Source: Salinigranum halophilum
GTDB lineage: Archaea > Halobacteriota > Halobacteria > Halobacteriales > Haloferacaceae
Assembly (NCBI RefSeq): GCF_007004735.1
Contig: NZ_ML660182.1
Coordinates: forward strand, 490,130-554,129
DNA: 64,000 nucleotides
Direction of reading: 5' to 3'
In this document: one piece after another, positions 1 to 7,635 of the stretch
How positions within the stretch are numbered: position 1 is the stretch's first letter
Layout of the letters: each line of letters starts with the position of its first letter
Notes under the pieces: generated by a model
The model's input: the letters and a program-made list of their open reading frames with translations, nothing else
Database searches by the model: none
Told to the model about the DNA's origin: nothing
Position numbers and translations under genes: made by a program

Positions 1-324
1 TTCGACGTCTCCGACGACGGCAGGCGAGCGACCTGGCACATCGCACTTCCCATCCCCGTGATTAGCCAGACGGCCGAGGTGGAGACCAAAGACATCGTCG
101 TCGAGCCGCCCCGCTACGTCAAGTTCGTCGGCAAGTCGTCGGTGATGCGCGTCACGGGCGAGCACACCATCGAGACGGTCGACGACGACAGCTGTCGGCT
201 CCGGAACGAGTTCGTCGTCGACGGTCGACTCCCCGGGGTCGAGCGGTTCTTCAAGAAGAACCTCGACCGCGAGCTCCGCAACCTCGAACAGGCACTGCGT
301 CGTGACCTCGAACTCACCGCCTGA
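1..324 (+). CDS. SRPBCC-family protein (partial, 5' end outside window)
   Basis: The frame is open from the first base of the window, so the N-terminus is missing and only the last 107 residues are visible. They alternate beta-strand-like hydrophobic stretches and end in a long charged helix rich in Arg and Leu, the layout of the C-terminal half of a START/Bet v1-like (SRPBCC, CoxG-like) ligand-binding domain. Such proteins bind hydrophobic small molecules. The ligand cannot be inferred. Its stop codon lies immediately before the start of the nitrilase-family gene, suggesting co-transcription. The family call rests on overall pattern, not on a diagnostic motif. Confidence 0.55.
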   Translation, partial: FDVSDDGRRATWHIALPIPVISQTAEVETKDIVVEPPRYVKFVGKSSVMRVTGEHTIETVDDDSCRLRNEFVVDGRLPGVERFFKKNLDRELRNLEQALRRDLELTA

Positions 325-325
325 G

Positions 326-1135
326 ATGCAGCTCACACTCGTCCAGCTCGAACAACGGGCCGGAGACGTCGACGGCAACAGGCGGCGGGCGGCCGGCGCC
401 ATCGAGCGCGCCGCCTCGCGCGGTGCGGACCTCGTCGCCCTGCCCGAACTGTGGAACGTCGGCTACTTCGCGTTCGACTCGTACGCACGCGAGGCCGAAG
501 GTGTGGAGGGGCCGACCCTCTCGGAGATGAGCGCGCTCGCCGCGGAACACGAGGTCGGCTTGCTCGCAGGGAGCATCGTCGAGGACCTCGCCGCCTCGGC
601 CGAGGTCGGCATCGACGTCCCGGCCGACGAGGGGCTCGCGAACACGGCCGTGTTCTTCGACCGCGACGGGACGCGGCGAGGCATCTACCGCAAACACCAC
701 CTCTTCGGCTACGGCTCCGCCGAGACGCGACTGCTCACGCCCGGTGAGCGGCTCCTGACGGTCGACTTCGAGGGGTTCACCCTCGGCTTCACGACGTGTT
801 ACGACCTCCGCTTCCCCGAACTCTACCGCGACCTCGCGGCGGCGGGTGCGACGCTCGTCGTCGTTCCGAGCGCGTGGCCGTACCCCAGAGTCGAACACTG
901 GACGACCCTCTCGCGCAGTCGCGCCATCGAGAACCTCTCGTACGTCGCGACGGTCAACGGCTCTGCGACGTTCGACGAGGGGACGCTCCTCGGTCGGTCG
1001 ACCGTCTACGACCCGTGGGGGACGACCCTCGCGAGCGCCGGCGACGATCCCGCACTCGTCACCGCGGAGGTGACGCCGGACCGGGTCGAGAGCGTCCGAG
1101 ACGAGTTCCCCGCGTGGGAGGACCGCCGGCGTTGA
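326..1135 (+). CDS. carbon-nitrogen hydrolase (nitrilase superfamily)
   Basis: This 269-residue protein has the Glu-Lys-Cys triad of the nitrilase/omega-amidase superfamily: E41 in LPELWN, K123 in YRKHHLF and C158 in TTCYDLRFPE. The length fits a single-domain family member. These cytosolic enzymes hydrolyse non-peptide C-N bonds, typically small amides or omega-amides; the substrate here is not evident. The ATG at 326 was chosen over an upstream in-frame codon at 302 because it starts directly on the conserved first beta-strand and sits 1 nt after the stop of the preceding gene, implying translational coupling. Confidence 0.85.
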   Translation: MQLTLVQLEQRAGDVDGNRRRAAGAIERAASRGADLVALPELWNVGYFAFDSYAREAEGVEGPTLSEMSALAAEHEVGLLAGSIVEDLAASAEVGIDVPADEGLANTAVFFDRDGTRRGIYRKHHLFGYGSAETRLLTPGERLLTVDFEGFTLGFTTCYDLRFPELYRDLAAAGATLVVVPSAWPYPRVEHWTTLSRSRAIENLSYVATVNGSATFDEGTLLGRSTVYDPWGTTLASAGDDPALVTAEVTPDRVESVRDEFPAWEDRRR

Positions 1136-1581
1136 CACCGGCACTGACCGCGCCGAACTCGCCTCGGAACCGACACCCACACGTTCGGCCGCGGTCGGTG
1201 GGTTTAACTCGTTGCTCCTCGTAGCCGCTATTGCCAACGGACGACGCTTTTCTCGTCGAAGTTGGCACTCAACAAATCCGCCGCGCCACCGCCACAGTAT
1301 CGGGGTCTACTGTGGCAACTCGACCCGGACCGTCTGGCCACGTTCCCTGAGCCCGGCAGGGAGTCGGCCGCACATCCGGTTCACTCCACCTCGCCTCCCG
1401 TTTCGTTGCGTGTGCTGATTCACTCGCCGAGCGGTGCGTCGTGACCTGTAACACCGCCTCGTGAGTCACCGTCGCCGAGAGGCGCTCGCCTGTCCCGAGC
1501 GAGAGCGGTGAACGACACGTCGTGAGAAGAGACCGAGAACCGCGGTAGCGACCACCGATAGCGGACACAGCCGCCCGACGC
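1136..1581. other. 446-nt gene-free stretch between convergent genes
   Basis: No open frame here has convincing haloarchaeal codon usage or protein character. The stretch holds a TATA-like box at about 1202-1208 and a series of stem-loops between 1232 and 1362, described separately. A fourth short perfect stem lies at 1483-1488/1496-1501 with a 7-nt loop. The rest is featureless GC-rich sequence reaching the stop codon of the leftward aldehyde dehydrogenase gene. Confidence 0.6.
1230..1362 (+). ncRNA. candidate structured small RNA with three stem-loops
   Basis: Three hairpins follow one another. The first has a 7-bp outer stem (1232-1238 with 1261-1267) and a 5-bp inner stem (1242-1246 with 1254-1258). 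The second has a perfect 9-bp stem (1291-1299 with 1308-1316) and an 8-nt loop. The third has a 6-bp stem (1344-1349 with 1357-1362), flanked by GGCC/GGCC that could extend it. A TATA-like TTTAAC at 1203-1208 lies about 25 nt before the first hairpin, correct for a start near 1230. No RNase P, SRP or tRNA signature was recognised. Strand and 3' end are inferred, and part of the pairing could be chance in GC-rich DNA. Confidence 0.3.
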
Positions 1582-3108
1582 TCAGTCGTCTTTCGTCTTG
1601 ATGTCCGCCGAGAGGCCCTGCGCCATCTGGATGTCCTTGGAGTTGTTGAGCGTCCACGCCGTGCGCTCGGTGACGGCCTCGATGATTTCCCGCGCGCTCG
1701 GGTAGCCGTTCCCGGACTTCTTCACGCCGCCGAACGGCAGGTGGACCTCGGCACCGATGCAGGGGAGGTTGCCGTAGGCCAGTCCCACCTCGGCGTTGTC
1801 ACGGTAGTAGTTGATCTGACGGTAGTCCTCGGAGATAATCGCACCCGCGAGGCCGTAGTCGGTGTCGTTGTGGTACTCGACGGCGTCTTCGATGTCACCC
1901 GAGTACTTCAGCAGGGCGACGTGCGGCCCGAACACCTCCTCGTGGGTGCAGCGGAGGTCCTCGTCGATGTCGGCCTCGTAGACGAACGGACCGACCCAGT
2001 GGCCCTCGGCGTGACCGTCGGGAATCTCGTCGGCCCCCAGTTCCGTCCGGTCGACGAGGACGTTCACGCCCTCCGTCTCCGCGAGTTCGTTGTACTTCGT
2101 GACCTTCTCTCTGTGTGCGTCCTCGATGAGCGGCCCCATGAACGTGCTCTCGTCGAGGGGGTCGCCGACGGCGACGTCCGCGGCGATGTCGACGAAGCGC
2201 GCTTTGAACTCGTCGTACACCTCCTCGTGGACGATGAGCCGCTCGGAGGAGACACAGCGCTGTCCCGTCGTCTTGAACGAACTCATCACCGCGGAGTGGA
2301 CGGCCACGTCGAGGTCCGCCTTCTCTGTCACGACGATGCCGTTCTTCCCGCCCATCTCACACGCCGCGAGCTTGCCGGGCTCGCCACCGACCTTCGAGGC
2401 CACCTCGTGGCCCACCTCCGCCGAGCCGGTGAAGAGCACCGTGTCGACGCGGGGGTCGTCGACGATCTCCGCGCCGGCGTCGCCGAAGCCCTGGACCATG
2501 TTGAACACCCCGTCCGGGATACCGGTGTCGTCGAACATCTCGGCGATGATCTGCGCACACCACGGCGTCTGTTCGGCGGGCTTCCAGACGACGGTGTTCC
2601 CCTCGACGAGCGCGACCGCCATGTGCCAGAAGGGGATGGCGACGGGGAAGTTCCACGGGGTGATACAGCCGACCACGCCGCGGGGTTTACGGCGCATGTA
2701 GGCGTCCTTGCTCGGAATCTCGCTCGGGATGACGTCGCCCTTCGGGTGCCGGGCGTCGCCGGCGGCCCACTCGACCATGTGATACGCCTCGATGACGTCG
2801 GCGCGTCCCTCGGAAATCTCCTTACCGCACTCTTTGGTGACGACCTCCGCCAGCTCCTCGGTCCGCTCGCGGAGTTCGTTGTAGATCTCCCAGAGGTACT
2901 CCGCACGGTCGATGTGTGAGAGTTCGCGCCACTCCTCGAACGTCTCCTCGGCGGCCGAAAGCGCCGTGTCGACGTCGTCTTCGGTCCCCTGTCTGAACGT
3001 CGCGAGCGTCTCCCCGGTCGCGGGGTTCTCGCTCTCGAACGTCTCCGTCCCGGTTCCCTGGGTCCACTCGCCGTCGATGTAGTGCGCGTAGACGTCGTCT
3101 CCTGGCAT
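1582..3108 (-). CDS. aldehyde dehydrogenase, probable 1-pyrroline-5-carboxylate dehydrogenase
   Basis: This full-length 508-residue NAD(P)-dependent aldehyde dehydrogenase has the ITPWNFP motif near residue 150, VVWKPAEQTP near 175, the general-base E251 in CEMGGKNG and nucleophile C285 in TGQRCVSSERL. It oxidises an aldehyde to a carboxylate in the cytosol. The nearby proline dehydrogenase (4317-5153) and the divergent regulator suggest the substrate is glutamate semialdehyde/P5C, completing proline to glutamate. Sequence alone does not separate this from other haloarchaeal ALDHs, so the substrate is contextual. The ATG at 3108 lies about 27 nt from a TATA-like element. Confidence 0.85.
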   Translation of the reverse strand: MPGDDVYAHYIDGEWTQGTGTETFESENPATGETLATFRQGTEDDVDTALSAAEETFEEWRELSHIDRAEYLWEIYNELRERTEELAEVVTKECGKEISEGRADVIEAYHMVEWAAGDARHPKGDVIPSEIPSKDAYMRRKPRGVVGCITPWNFPVAIPFWHMAVALVEGNTVVWKPAEQTPWCAQIIAEMFDDTGIPDGVFNMVQGFGDAGAEIVDDPRVDTVLFTGSAEVGHEVASKVGGEPGKLAACEMGGKNGIVVTEKADLDVAVHSAVMSSFKTTGQRCVSSERLIVHEEVYDEFKARFVDIAADVAVGDPLDESTFMGPLIEDAHREKVTKYNELAETEGVNVLVDRTELGADEIPDGHAEGHWVGPFVYEADIDEDLRCTHEEVFGPHVALLKYSGDIEDAVEYHNDTDYGLAGAIISEDYRQINYYRDNAEVGLAYGNLPCIGAEVHLPFGGVKKSGNGYPSAREIIEAVTERTAWTLNNSKDIQMAQGLSADIKTKDD

Positions 3109-3131
3109 GGTCGAGAGAACGCGTATCGGTC

Positions 3132-3139
3132 ATTAATAT
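3132..3139 (-). promoter_or_regulatory. TATA-like box of the aldehyde dehydrogenase gene
   Basis: On the minus strand the AT-rich GATATTAATG lies about 25-30 nt upstream of the ATG at 3108, the spacing expected for a leaderless haloarchaeal mRNA. Confidence 0.5.
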
Positions 3140-3214
3140 CCGCAACCGTCCATGGAAGGGTCCGCGCGACCGGCCCCTGCGGGGGGTCGACGGCGGCCGT
3201 GTTCACTCGATGCG

Positions 3215-3224
3215 GTGATATCAC
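3215..3224. promoter_or_regulatory. perfect 10-bp palindrome in divergent promoter region
   Basis: GTGATATCAC reads identically on both strands and lies between the divergent ALDH and HTH-regulator genes, 1 nt before the candidate upstream mini-ORF of the regulator. It is a plausible operator for the adjacent regulator, by position only. Confidence 0.35.
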
Positions 3225-3266
3225 ATGGTAAGTCTCATCACACACGAGCGTCAACGCCCGCCATGA
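3225..3266 (+). other. 13-codon upstream ORF overlapping the Bat-type regulator start
   Basis: ATG 3225 encodes MVSLITHERQRPP, ending in a TGA at 3264-3266 that shares ATGA with ATG 3263. No clear TATA lies at leaderless distance, so this case is weaker than those at 45706, 47706 and 59533. Confidence 0.25.
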
Positions 3267-3979
3267 GCAGCGAGACGGTCTCCGGGGGGACGCGGCTGAC
3301 GCTGGACCTCTGGCATCCGAACTGCTGGGCCATCGAGGCGACGTCGGCGTGTCCGGGGGGAATCCTCGCACACGCCATCTACGACGCACCGGCGGCCGCG
3401 GGTGAGACGGTCAACGGCCTGTTCACCGCCTACGGTGAGTCGGCGGACGAGGTCGAGACGCTCCTCGAACACATCCGTGACTCACGCCTCACCGGCGGCG
3501 TACAGGAGCTCAAAGCACGCTTCGGTCAGCCCGGACGGGACATCTCGCCGGGGAACGCGGCGCGGGAGTTCTTCCTCGAGTACGACCCGAACGACATGAT
3601 CTGCCCGAAGCTCGTCCGGGAGGGGTTCGTCCACAGCGCCCCCTGTCGCATCGAAGACGGTCGCGAGTACTGGCAGGTCGTCTACGCGGGCGAACGCGAC
3701 CGAATCGAACCGAAGCTGGACGTCATCCGCAACGAGGAGGGAGCCGACATCGACGTCGCCCGCATCGCCTCGTCGGGGTCGGCCAGTTCCGAGCGCGCCC
3801 GCCGCCTCGACACCCTCACGCCGAGCCAGCGCGAGGTGTTCGACCTCGCGCGCGAACGCGGGTACTACGAGTGGCCCCGCGGCGTCTCGACCCGCGAACT
3901 GGCCGACGAACTCGACGTCTCGAAGACGACGCTGCTGGAGCACCTGCGGAAGGCGGAAGCGAAGTTACTGGACCCCTGA
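3263..3979 (+). CDS. Bat-type helix-turn-helix regulator
   Basis: This 238-residue protein has an N-terminal ligand-sensing-like domain (about residues 10-165) and a C-terminal HTH-10 (bacterio-opsin activator) DNA-binding domain. The latter is marked by LTPSQREVFDLARERGYYEWPRG and VSTRELADELDVSKTTLLEHL split over residues 175-230. Such proteins are haloarchaeal transcription factors. Its position between ALDH and proline dehydrogenase suggests control of proline catabolism, which is inference. ATG 3263 is preferred because the sequence before it reads as non-coding. A 13-codon mini-ORF starting at 3225 ends on the ATGA of this start. Confidence 0.8.
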   Translation: MSSETVSGGTRLTLDLWHPNCWAIEATSACPGGILAHAIYDAPAAAGETVNGLFTAYGESADEVETLLEHIRDSRLTGGVQELKARFGQPGRDISPGNAAREFFLEYDPNDMICPKLVREGFVHSAPCRIEDGREYWQVVYAGERDRIEPKLDVIRNEEGADIDVARIASSGSASSERARRLDTLTPSQREVFDLARERGYYEWPRGVSTRELADELDVSKTTLLEHLRKAEAKLLDP

Positions 3980-4015
3980 GGGGTCGCTTGCGGACCGCCG
4001 TGAGACGGGGGCGAA

Positions 4016-4240
4016 TCACTCGTCTGTCGCCGACCGGTGTAGTCGACGAAAGAGCGGGAGGAACACGACCCACAGGAGCACCCCGGCCGCGACGACGAGC
4101 GCGACAACGAGCGGAAGACCGGCGAGGCCGAGACGTGAGAGGCCAACAGCGACCACCAGACAGCTGAGCGCGTACGCCGCGACTGCGAGGTACTTCGGCG
4201 CGTGTCGCTTCGTCCCCATCGCGTCCGTTGGGTCCATCAT
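4016..4240 (-). CDS. small two-helix membrane protein
   Basis: The predicted product of about 74 residues has a short charged N-terminus, two adjacent transmembrane segments and a C-terminal tail rich in Arg, His and Glu. It lies 76 nt downstream of the proline dehydrogenase stop on the same strand and could share its transcript. Start choice is uncertain: ATG codons at 4240 and 4219 are both possible, and an upstream in-frame codon at 4300 seems too early. No family recognised. Confidence 0.5.
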   Translation of the reverse strand: MMDPTDAMGTKRHAPKYLAVAAYALSCLVVAVGLSRLGLAGLPLVVALVVAAGVLLWVVFLPLFRRLHRSATDE

Positions 4241-4316
4241 CGTTGAGTCGACTCGTGTCGACCGTCTCTCGACGGGACCGAAAACCCACCGAACACGCAA
4301 ACAGTCGCTGGAGCGG

Positions 4317-5153
4317 TCAGTTCCCGACTACAGCCCGCAACGCGAACAGTGCGTTCTCCTTTCGCTCCCGAATCCGGCGATAGAAGTACGAGAACCACTT
4401 GCTCCCGTAGGGGATGTACTGCCAGACCTCGTACTCGTCTGCCAGGTCGAACTGCGCGCGTTCACGAACACCCATGAGCATCTGCACCTCGAAGTCGGTG
4501 CCGTACTCCTCGTGGAGTTCCTCGGCGAACGAGATCATCGCCGGGTCGTGACTCCCGACGGCGACGCCGCCCTCGAACTCGCGGAACATGAGTTCGAGGT
4601 ACTCCTTGTACATCCGGTCGACCTCGCTCTTCTTCTTGTACGCGAGCTCTTTGGGTTCGTCGTAGGCCCCCTTGACGAGCCTGACCTTGCCGGGGAGCGG
4701 CGCCAGTCGCTTCAGGTCCTCGCCCGTGCGTTTGAGGTTCGCCTGGGTACACACGCCGACCATCCCGTCCGTCTCGCGGGCGAGTCGCTCGTAGGCGTCG
4801 AGCGTCACGTCCGTGGTCGTGTGGTCCTCCATGTCGACCCAGGTGAACACCCCGTTACGCGACGCGTGGTCGACGATGTGGGCGATGTTCTCCTCGAACA
4901 CCTCGTCGCCGACGTCGAGACCGATCTGTGAGGGTTTCACGGAGATGCACGCGTCGACACCCGCCGCGTCGATGGCGTCGACGAGGTCGACGTACGCGTC
5001 CCTGTCCTCGTCCGCGGGGGGCCGTTCCTGGTAGTGCTCGCCGAGGAGGTTGAGGATGCCCTTGACGCCCCCCTCGTTCAGTTCTCGGACGTGTTCGAGC
5101 GCCGTCTCCGGGTCCTCCCCGGCGACGAAATTGCTCGCAATGGGCGGAATCAT
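4317..5153 (-). CDS. proline dehydrogenase
   Basis: This 278-residue protein of the FAD-dependent proline dehydrogenase family (PutA PRODH barrel) oxidises L-proline to pyrroline-5-carboxylate. Supporting features are SVKPSQIGLD (residues 70-80), the WVDMED strand, VRLVKGAYDEPKE, and a C-terminal YFYRRIRERKEN carrying the Arg-rich motif that binds the proline carboxylate in this family. The length fits stand-alone PRODH. It is encoded on the same strand as the P5CDH-like ALDH, with the HTH regulator between them in the opposite orientation, so the three form a likely proline-to-glutamate unit. The start is supported by a TATA box 25 nt upstream. Confidence 0.9.
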   Translation of the reverse strand: MIPPIASNFVAGEDPETALEHVRELNEGGVKGILNLLGEHYQERPPADEDRDAYVDLVDAIDAAGVDACISVKPSQIGLDVGDEVFEENIAHIVDHASRNGVFTWVDMEDHTTTDVTLDAYERLARETDGMVGVCTQANLKRTGEDLKRLAPLPGKVRLVKGAYDEPKELAYKKKSEVDRMYKEYLELMFREFEGGVAVGSHDPAMISFAEELHEEYGTDFEVQMLMGVRERAQFDLADEYEVWQYIPYGSKWFSYFYRRIRERKENALFALRAVVGN

Positions 5154-5174
5154 ACCCCACTGTATCGACTGGCT

Positions 5175-5181
5175 CCTCTAA
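5175..5181 (-). promoter_or_regulatory. TATA-like box of proline dehydrogenase
   Basis: TTTAGAG on the minus strand lies about 25 nt upstream of ATG 5153, consistent with a leaderless transcript. Confidence 0.45.
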
Positions 5182-5295
5182 AGGGGGGACCCTACCATAC
5201 AATCCACCACCGAACGGTCCGTAAATAATCAGCTCGGGTGGTTCCGTGACCGAAGAGTGGGCGAATCCGGGAGACCCCTACCATGGGCGGTTTCA

Positions 5296-5304
5296 TCTAT
5301 AAGG
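5296..5304 (+). promoter_or_regulatory. TATA-like box of the Liv-type ABC operon
   Basis: TCTATAAGG lies about 35 nt before ATG 5336, predicting a start near 5325 and a leader of roughly 10 nt. Confidence 0.5.
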
Positions 5305-5335
5305 ATAGGCTGTGGATAGCTCGTGATAGTTCGCC

Positions 5336-6685
5336 ATGAAACCGACTCGCATGCGAAACTGGACGCGCAGAGACCTCGTCAAACTCTCCGGCCTCGTCGG
5401 CCTCACTGGCCTCGCCGGCTGTGCGGGAACCACGGATGACGGAGGAAGCGAGGGCAGCGGCGATGGTGGCAGTGGAGACGGTGGCGGCGATGGCGGCTCC
5501 GACGACGGCAGCTCCGAGGAGACCGAAGCCGAAACCGAGGCCGAAACCGAGAGCGGGGGGTCGGAGAGTGGCCCCTACACCATCGGGATGGTCGACTCGC
5601 TGACCGGGTCGCTGTCCGCCTTCGGTGAGCGCAACCAGCGCGGGAAAGACCTCGCGCTCGCGGCGGTCAACGAGGTCGGTATCGACGGCCGGGAACTGGC
5701 AATCACCGTCGAGGACTCCGAGAGTCAACCACAGGGTGGCGTCTCTGCCGCCCAGAAGCTGGTCAACCAGGACGAGGTGCCGTTCCTCATCGGTGCGGTG
5801 GGTTCCGGTGTCTCGCTCGCCATCTACGAGTCCGTCATCCAGGGGACCGACGTGGTCCAACTGAGTCAGAACTCCACGGGACTGAGCCTCACCGACTTCC
5901 CCGGCCTCCTGCGGATGTCGCCGACCGGCCGCACGCAGTCTACCGCCCTGTCGAACATCATCTCCGACGACGGCTACGACTCGGTCGCACTCACCTACGT
6001 CAACAACGACTACGGACAGAGTCTGGCCGACGCCTTCGTCGAGGCGTTCGAGGGCGAAATCGCCTACAACAACCCACACGACCAGGAACAGCAGTCGTAC
6101 TCCAGTGTGGTCTCCGAGATGAACAGCGCCGGCGCCGACGCGTGGCTGTTCATCACCTATCAGGCGGAGTTCGCGACGATGGTCAACGAGGCATTCTCCT
6201 CGGGCTACGAGGCCCAGTTCTACGGTGCCGACTCGGTCTCCGGGGACAACGTCCTCGAGAACACCCCGGAGGGCAGCACCGACGGCATGAAGATCGTCGT
6301 GCCGTCGGCACCCGTCGAGGAGGAGAACTACCAGCAGTTCGCCGCGGAGTTCGAGGAGGCCTACGGCGAGCAGCCGACCTCGTGGTCGGCCTACGCGTAC
6401 GACTGTGTCATCAACGCCGCGCTGGCCATCCAGGCCGCCGACGAGTTCACCGGTGCGGCCCTGCAGGAGACGGTCCGTGAGGTGTCGCGTCCGGAGGGTG
6501 AGCAGGTCACGTCCTTCGAAGCCGCGAGCCAGATTCTCGCAGACGGCGGCGGCCCGAGCGACGTCGACTACCAGGGCGTCAGCGGCCCCATCGACTTCAA
6601 CGAGGACGGTGACCCCGTGGGCTTCCTGCAGATTCAGACGGTCCAAGACCACGAGTACGTCGGCACCGGCTTCATCGAGTCCTGA
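5336..6685 (+). CDS. livJ: branched-chain-amino-acid-type ABC transporter, substrate-binding lipoprotein
   Basis: This 449-residue exported binding protein begins with a Tat-type signal (TRRDLVKLSG) and a lipobox LAGC ending at C29. An unstructured linker of Asp, Glu, Gly and Ser (about 30-78) follows, which is typical of haloarchaeal lipoproteins. From about residue 80 it shows the periplasmic-binding type-1 (LivK/urea/amide) fold, with YTIGMVDSLTGSLSAFG and KLVNQDEVPFLIGAVGSG. It captures a substrate outside the cell for the permease genes that follow. The ligand could be branched-chain amino acids, another amino acid or a short amide. The operon diverges from proline dehydrogenase across a 182-bp spacer. 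Confidence 0.9.
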   Translation: MKPTRMRNWTRRDLVKLSGLVGLTGLAGCAGTTDDGGSEGSGDGGSGDGGGDGGSDDGSSEETEAETEAETESGGSESGPYTIGMVDSLTGSLSAFGERNQRGKDLALAAVNEVGIDGRELAITVEDSESQPQGGVSAAQKLVNQDEVPFLIGAVGSGVSLAIYESVIQGTDVVQLSQNSTGLSLTDFPGLLRMSPTGRTQSTALSNIISDDGYDSVALTYVNNDYGQSLADAFVEAFEGEIAYNNPHDQEQQSYSSVVSEMNSAGADAWLFITYQAEFATMVNEAFSSGYEAQFYGADSVSGDNVLENTPEGSTDGMKIVVPSAPVEEENYQQFAAEFEEAYGEQPTSWSAYAYDCVINAALAIQAADEFTGAALQETVREVSRPEGEQVTSFEAASQILADGGGPSDVDYQGVSGPIDFNEDGDPVGFLQIQTVQDHEYVGTGFIES

Positions 6686-6692
6686 CCGGGTC

Positions 6693-7634
6693 ATGGTACT
6701 CGACTACCTCGCAAGCGGTCTCGTGTTCAGTAGCATCATCGTCCTGGGGAGCATCGGGCTCTCGCTAATCTACAGCATCGCGAACTTCGCGAACTTCGCT
6801 CACGGCGACACGATGACCGTCGGCGCCTACGCCGCGCTCGTGACGTTCGGGGCGACCGGCGGACTCGGAGCCGGCCTCCTGGGCCTGCCGCTCGGGTTCT
6901 TCGTCGCGCTGGTGGTCGGTATCGTCGCGGCGGCCGTCGTCGCCGTCCTCACGGAGAAGGTAGTCTACGACGGCATGGACGCCGGCTCCATCGAACTGCT
7001 CATCACGTCTATCGGTATCGCCTTCGTCTACCGGGCCATCATCCAGATGGGCTTCGGCGCGGACTTCACGCGCTACGACGTCCAGACGCTGCGCCCCATC
7101 GAGGCGCTGTTGCCCTACGGTATCCGCGTCACGCAACACGACGTGGCCATCGTCGTCACGGCGTTCGTCCTCGTCGGGGGGCTGCACACGCTGTTGCAGT
7201 ACAGCGACCTCGGGCGCAAGATGCGGGCGATGGCGGACAACCCCGACCTCGCGCGCGTCAGCGGCATCCGGACCGACCGCGTGAAACTCTGGACGTGGAT
7301 TATCGGTGCCGGCCTCGCCGGCTCCGGTGGTGTGTTCCTCGGACTGTACAACCAGCTCTCGCCGCGCATGGGGTTCAACCTCCTGCTTCTCATCTTCGCC
7401 GCGGTCATCCTCGGCGGCATCGGCTCCGTCTACGGGGCGATGCTCGGCGGCTTCCTCATCGGGATGATAAACCAGTTGACGCCCGTGCTGGGACAGCTGG
7501 GCGAACTCCTGCCGCTCGTGCCGGACACGTTCGCCATCCCCATCGGCATCGAGTACGCCAACGCCATCGCGTTCGTCATCATGGTCGCGGTCCTGCTCAT
7601 CAGGCCGCGCGGCATCGCCGGGGAGGGCGCCTGA
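6693..7634 (+). CDS. livH: Liv-type ABC transporter permease (LivH)
   Basis: This 313-residue polytopic protein has about eight hydrophobic segments and the LivH signature IANFANFAHGD near its N-terminus. A conserved region with MRAMADNPDLARVSGI precedes the last helices and is the likely coupling loop to the ATPases. The start at 6693 follows the substrate-binding protein gene by 7 nt; the frame is also open upstream inside that gene, but the upstream part does not read as protein. It acts with LivM in the membrane. Confidence 0.9.
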   Translation: MVLDYLASGLVFSSIIVLGSIGLSLIYSIANFANFAHGDTMTVGAYAALVTFGATGGLGAGLLGLPLGFFVALVVGIVAAAVVAVLTEKVVYDGMDAGSIELLITSIGIAFVYRAIIQMGFGADFTRYDVQTLRPIEALLPYGIRVTQHDVAIVVTAFVLVGGLHTLLQYSDLGRKMRAMADNPDLARVSGIRTDRVKLWTWIIGAGLAGSGGVFLGLYNQLSPRMGFNLLLLIFAAVILGGIGSVYGAMLGGFLIGMINQLTPVLGQLGELLPLVPDTFAIPIGIEYANAIAFVIMVAVLLIRPRGIAGEGA

Positions 7635-7635
7635 G

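Noticed and set aside
1262-1568. Short open frames in the 1136-1581 gap as possible small proteins
   Set aside because: Pro/Ser/Arg-rich translations with no acidic bias, overlapping the stem-loops; no credible start with TATA spacing.
1741-2919. Long open frame antisense to the aldehyde dehydrogenase
   Set aside because: It mirrors the codon structure of the real gene on the other strand; its protein is Val/Asp/Arg-biased with no family motif, typical of GC-rich antisense frames.
5297-6694. 465-codon frame antisense to the Liv substrate-binding protein
   Set aside because: The plus-strand protein has a Tat signal, a lipobox and a clear family; the antisense product has no recognisable domain.
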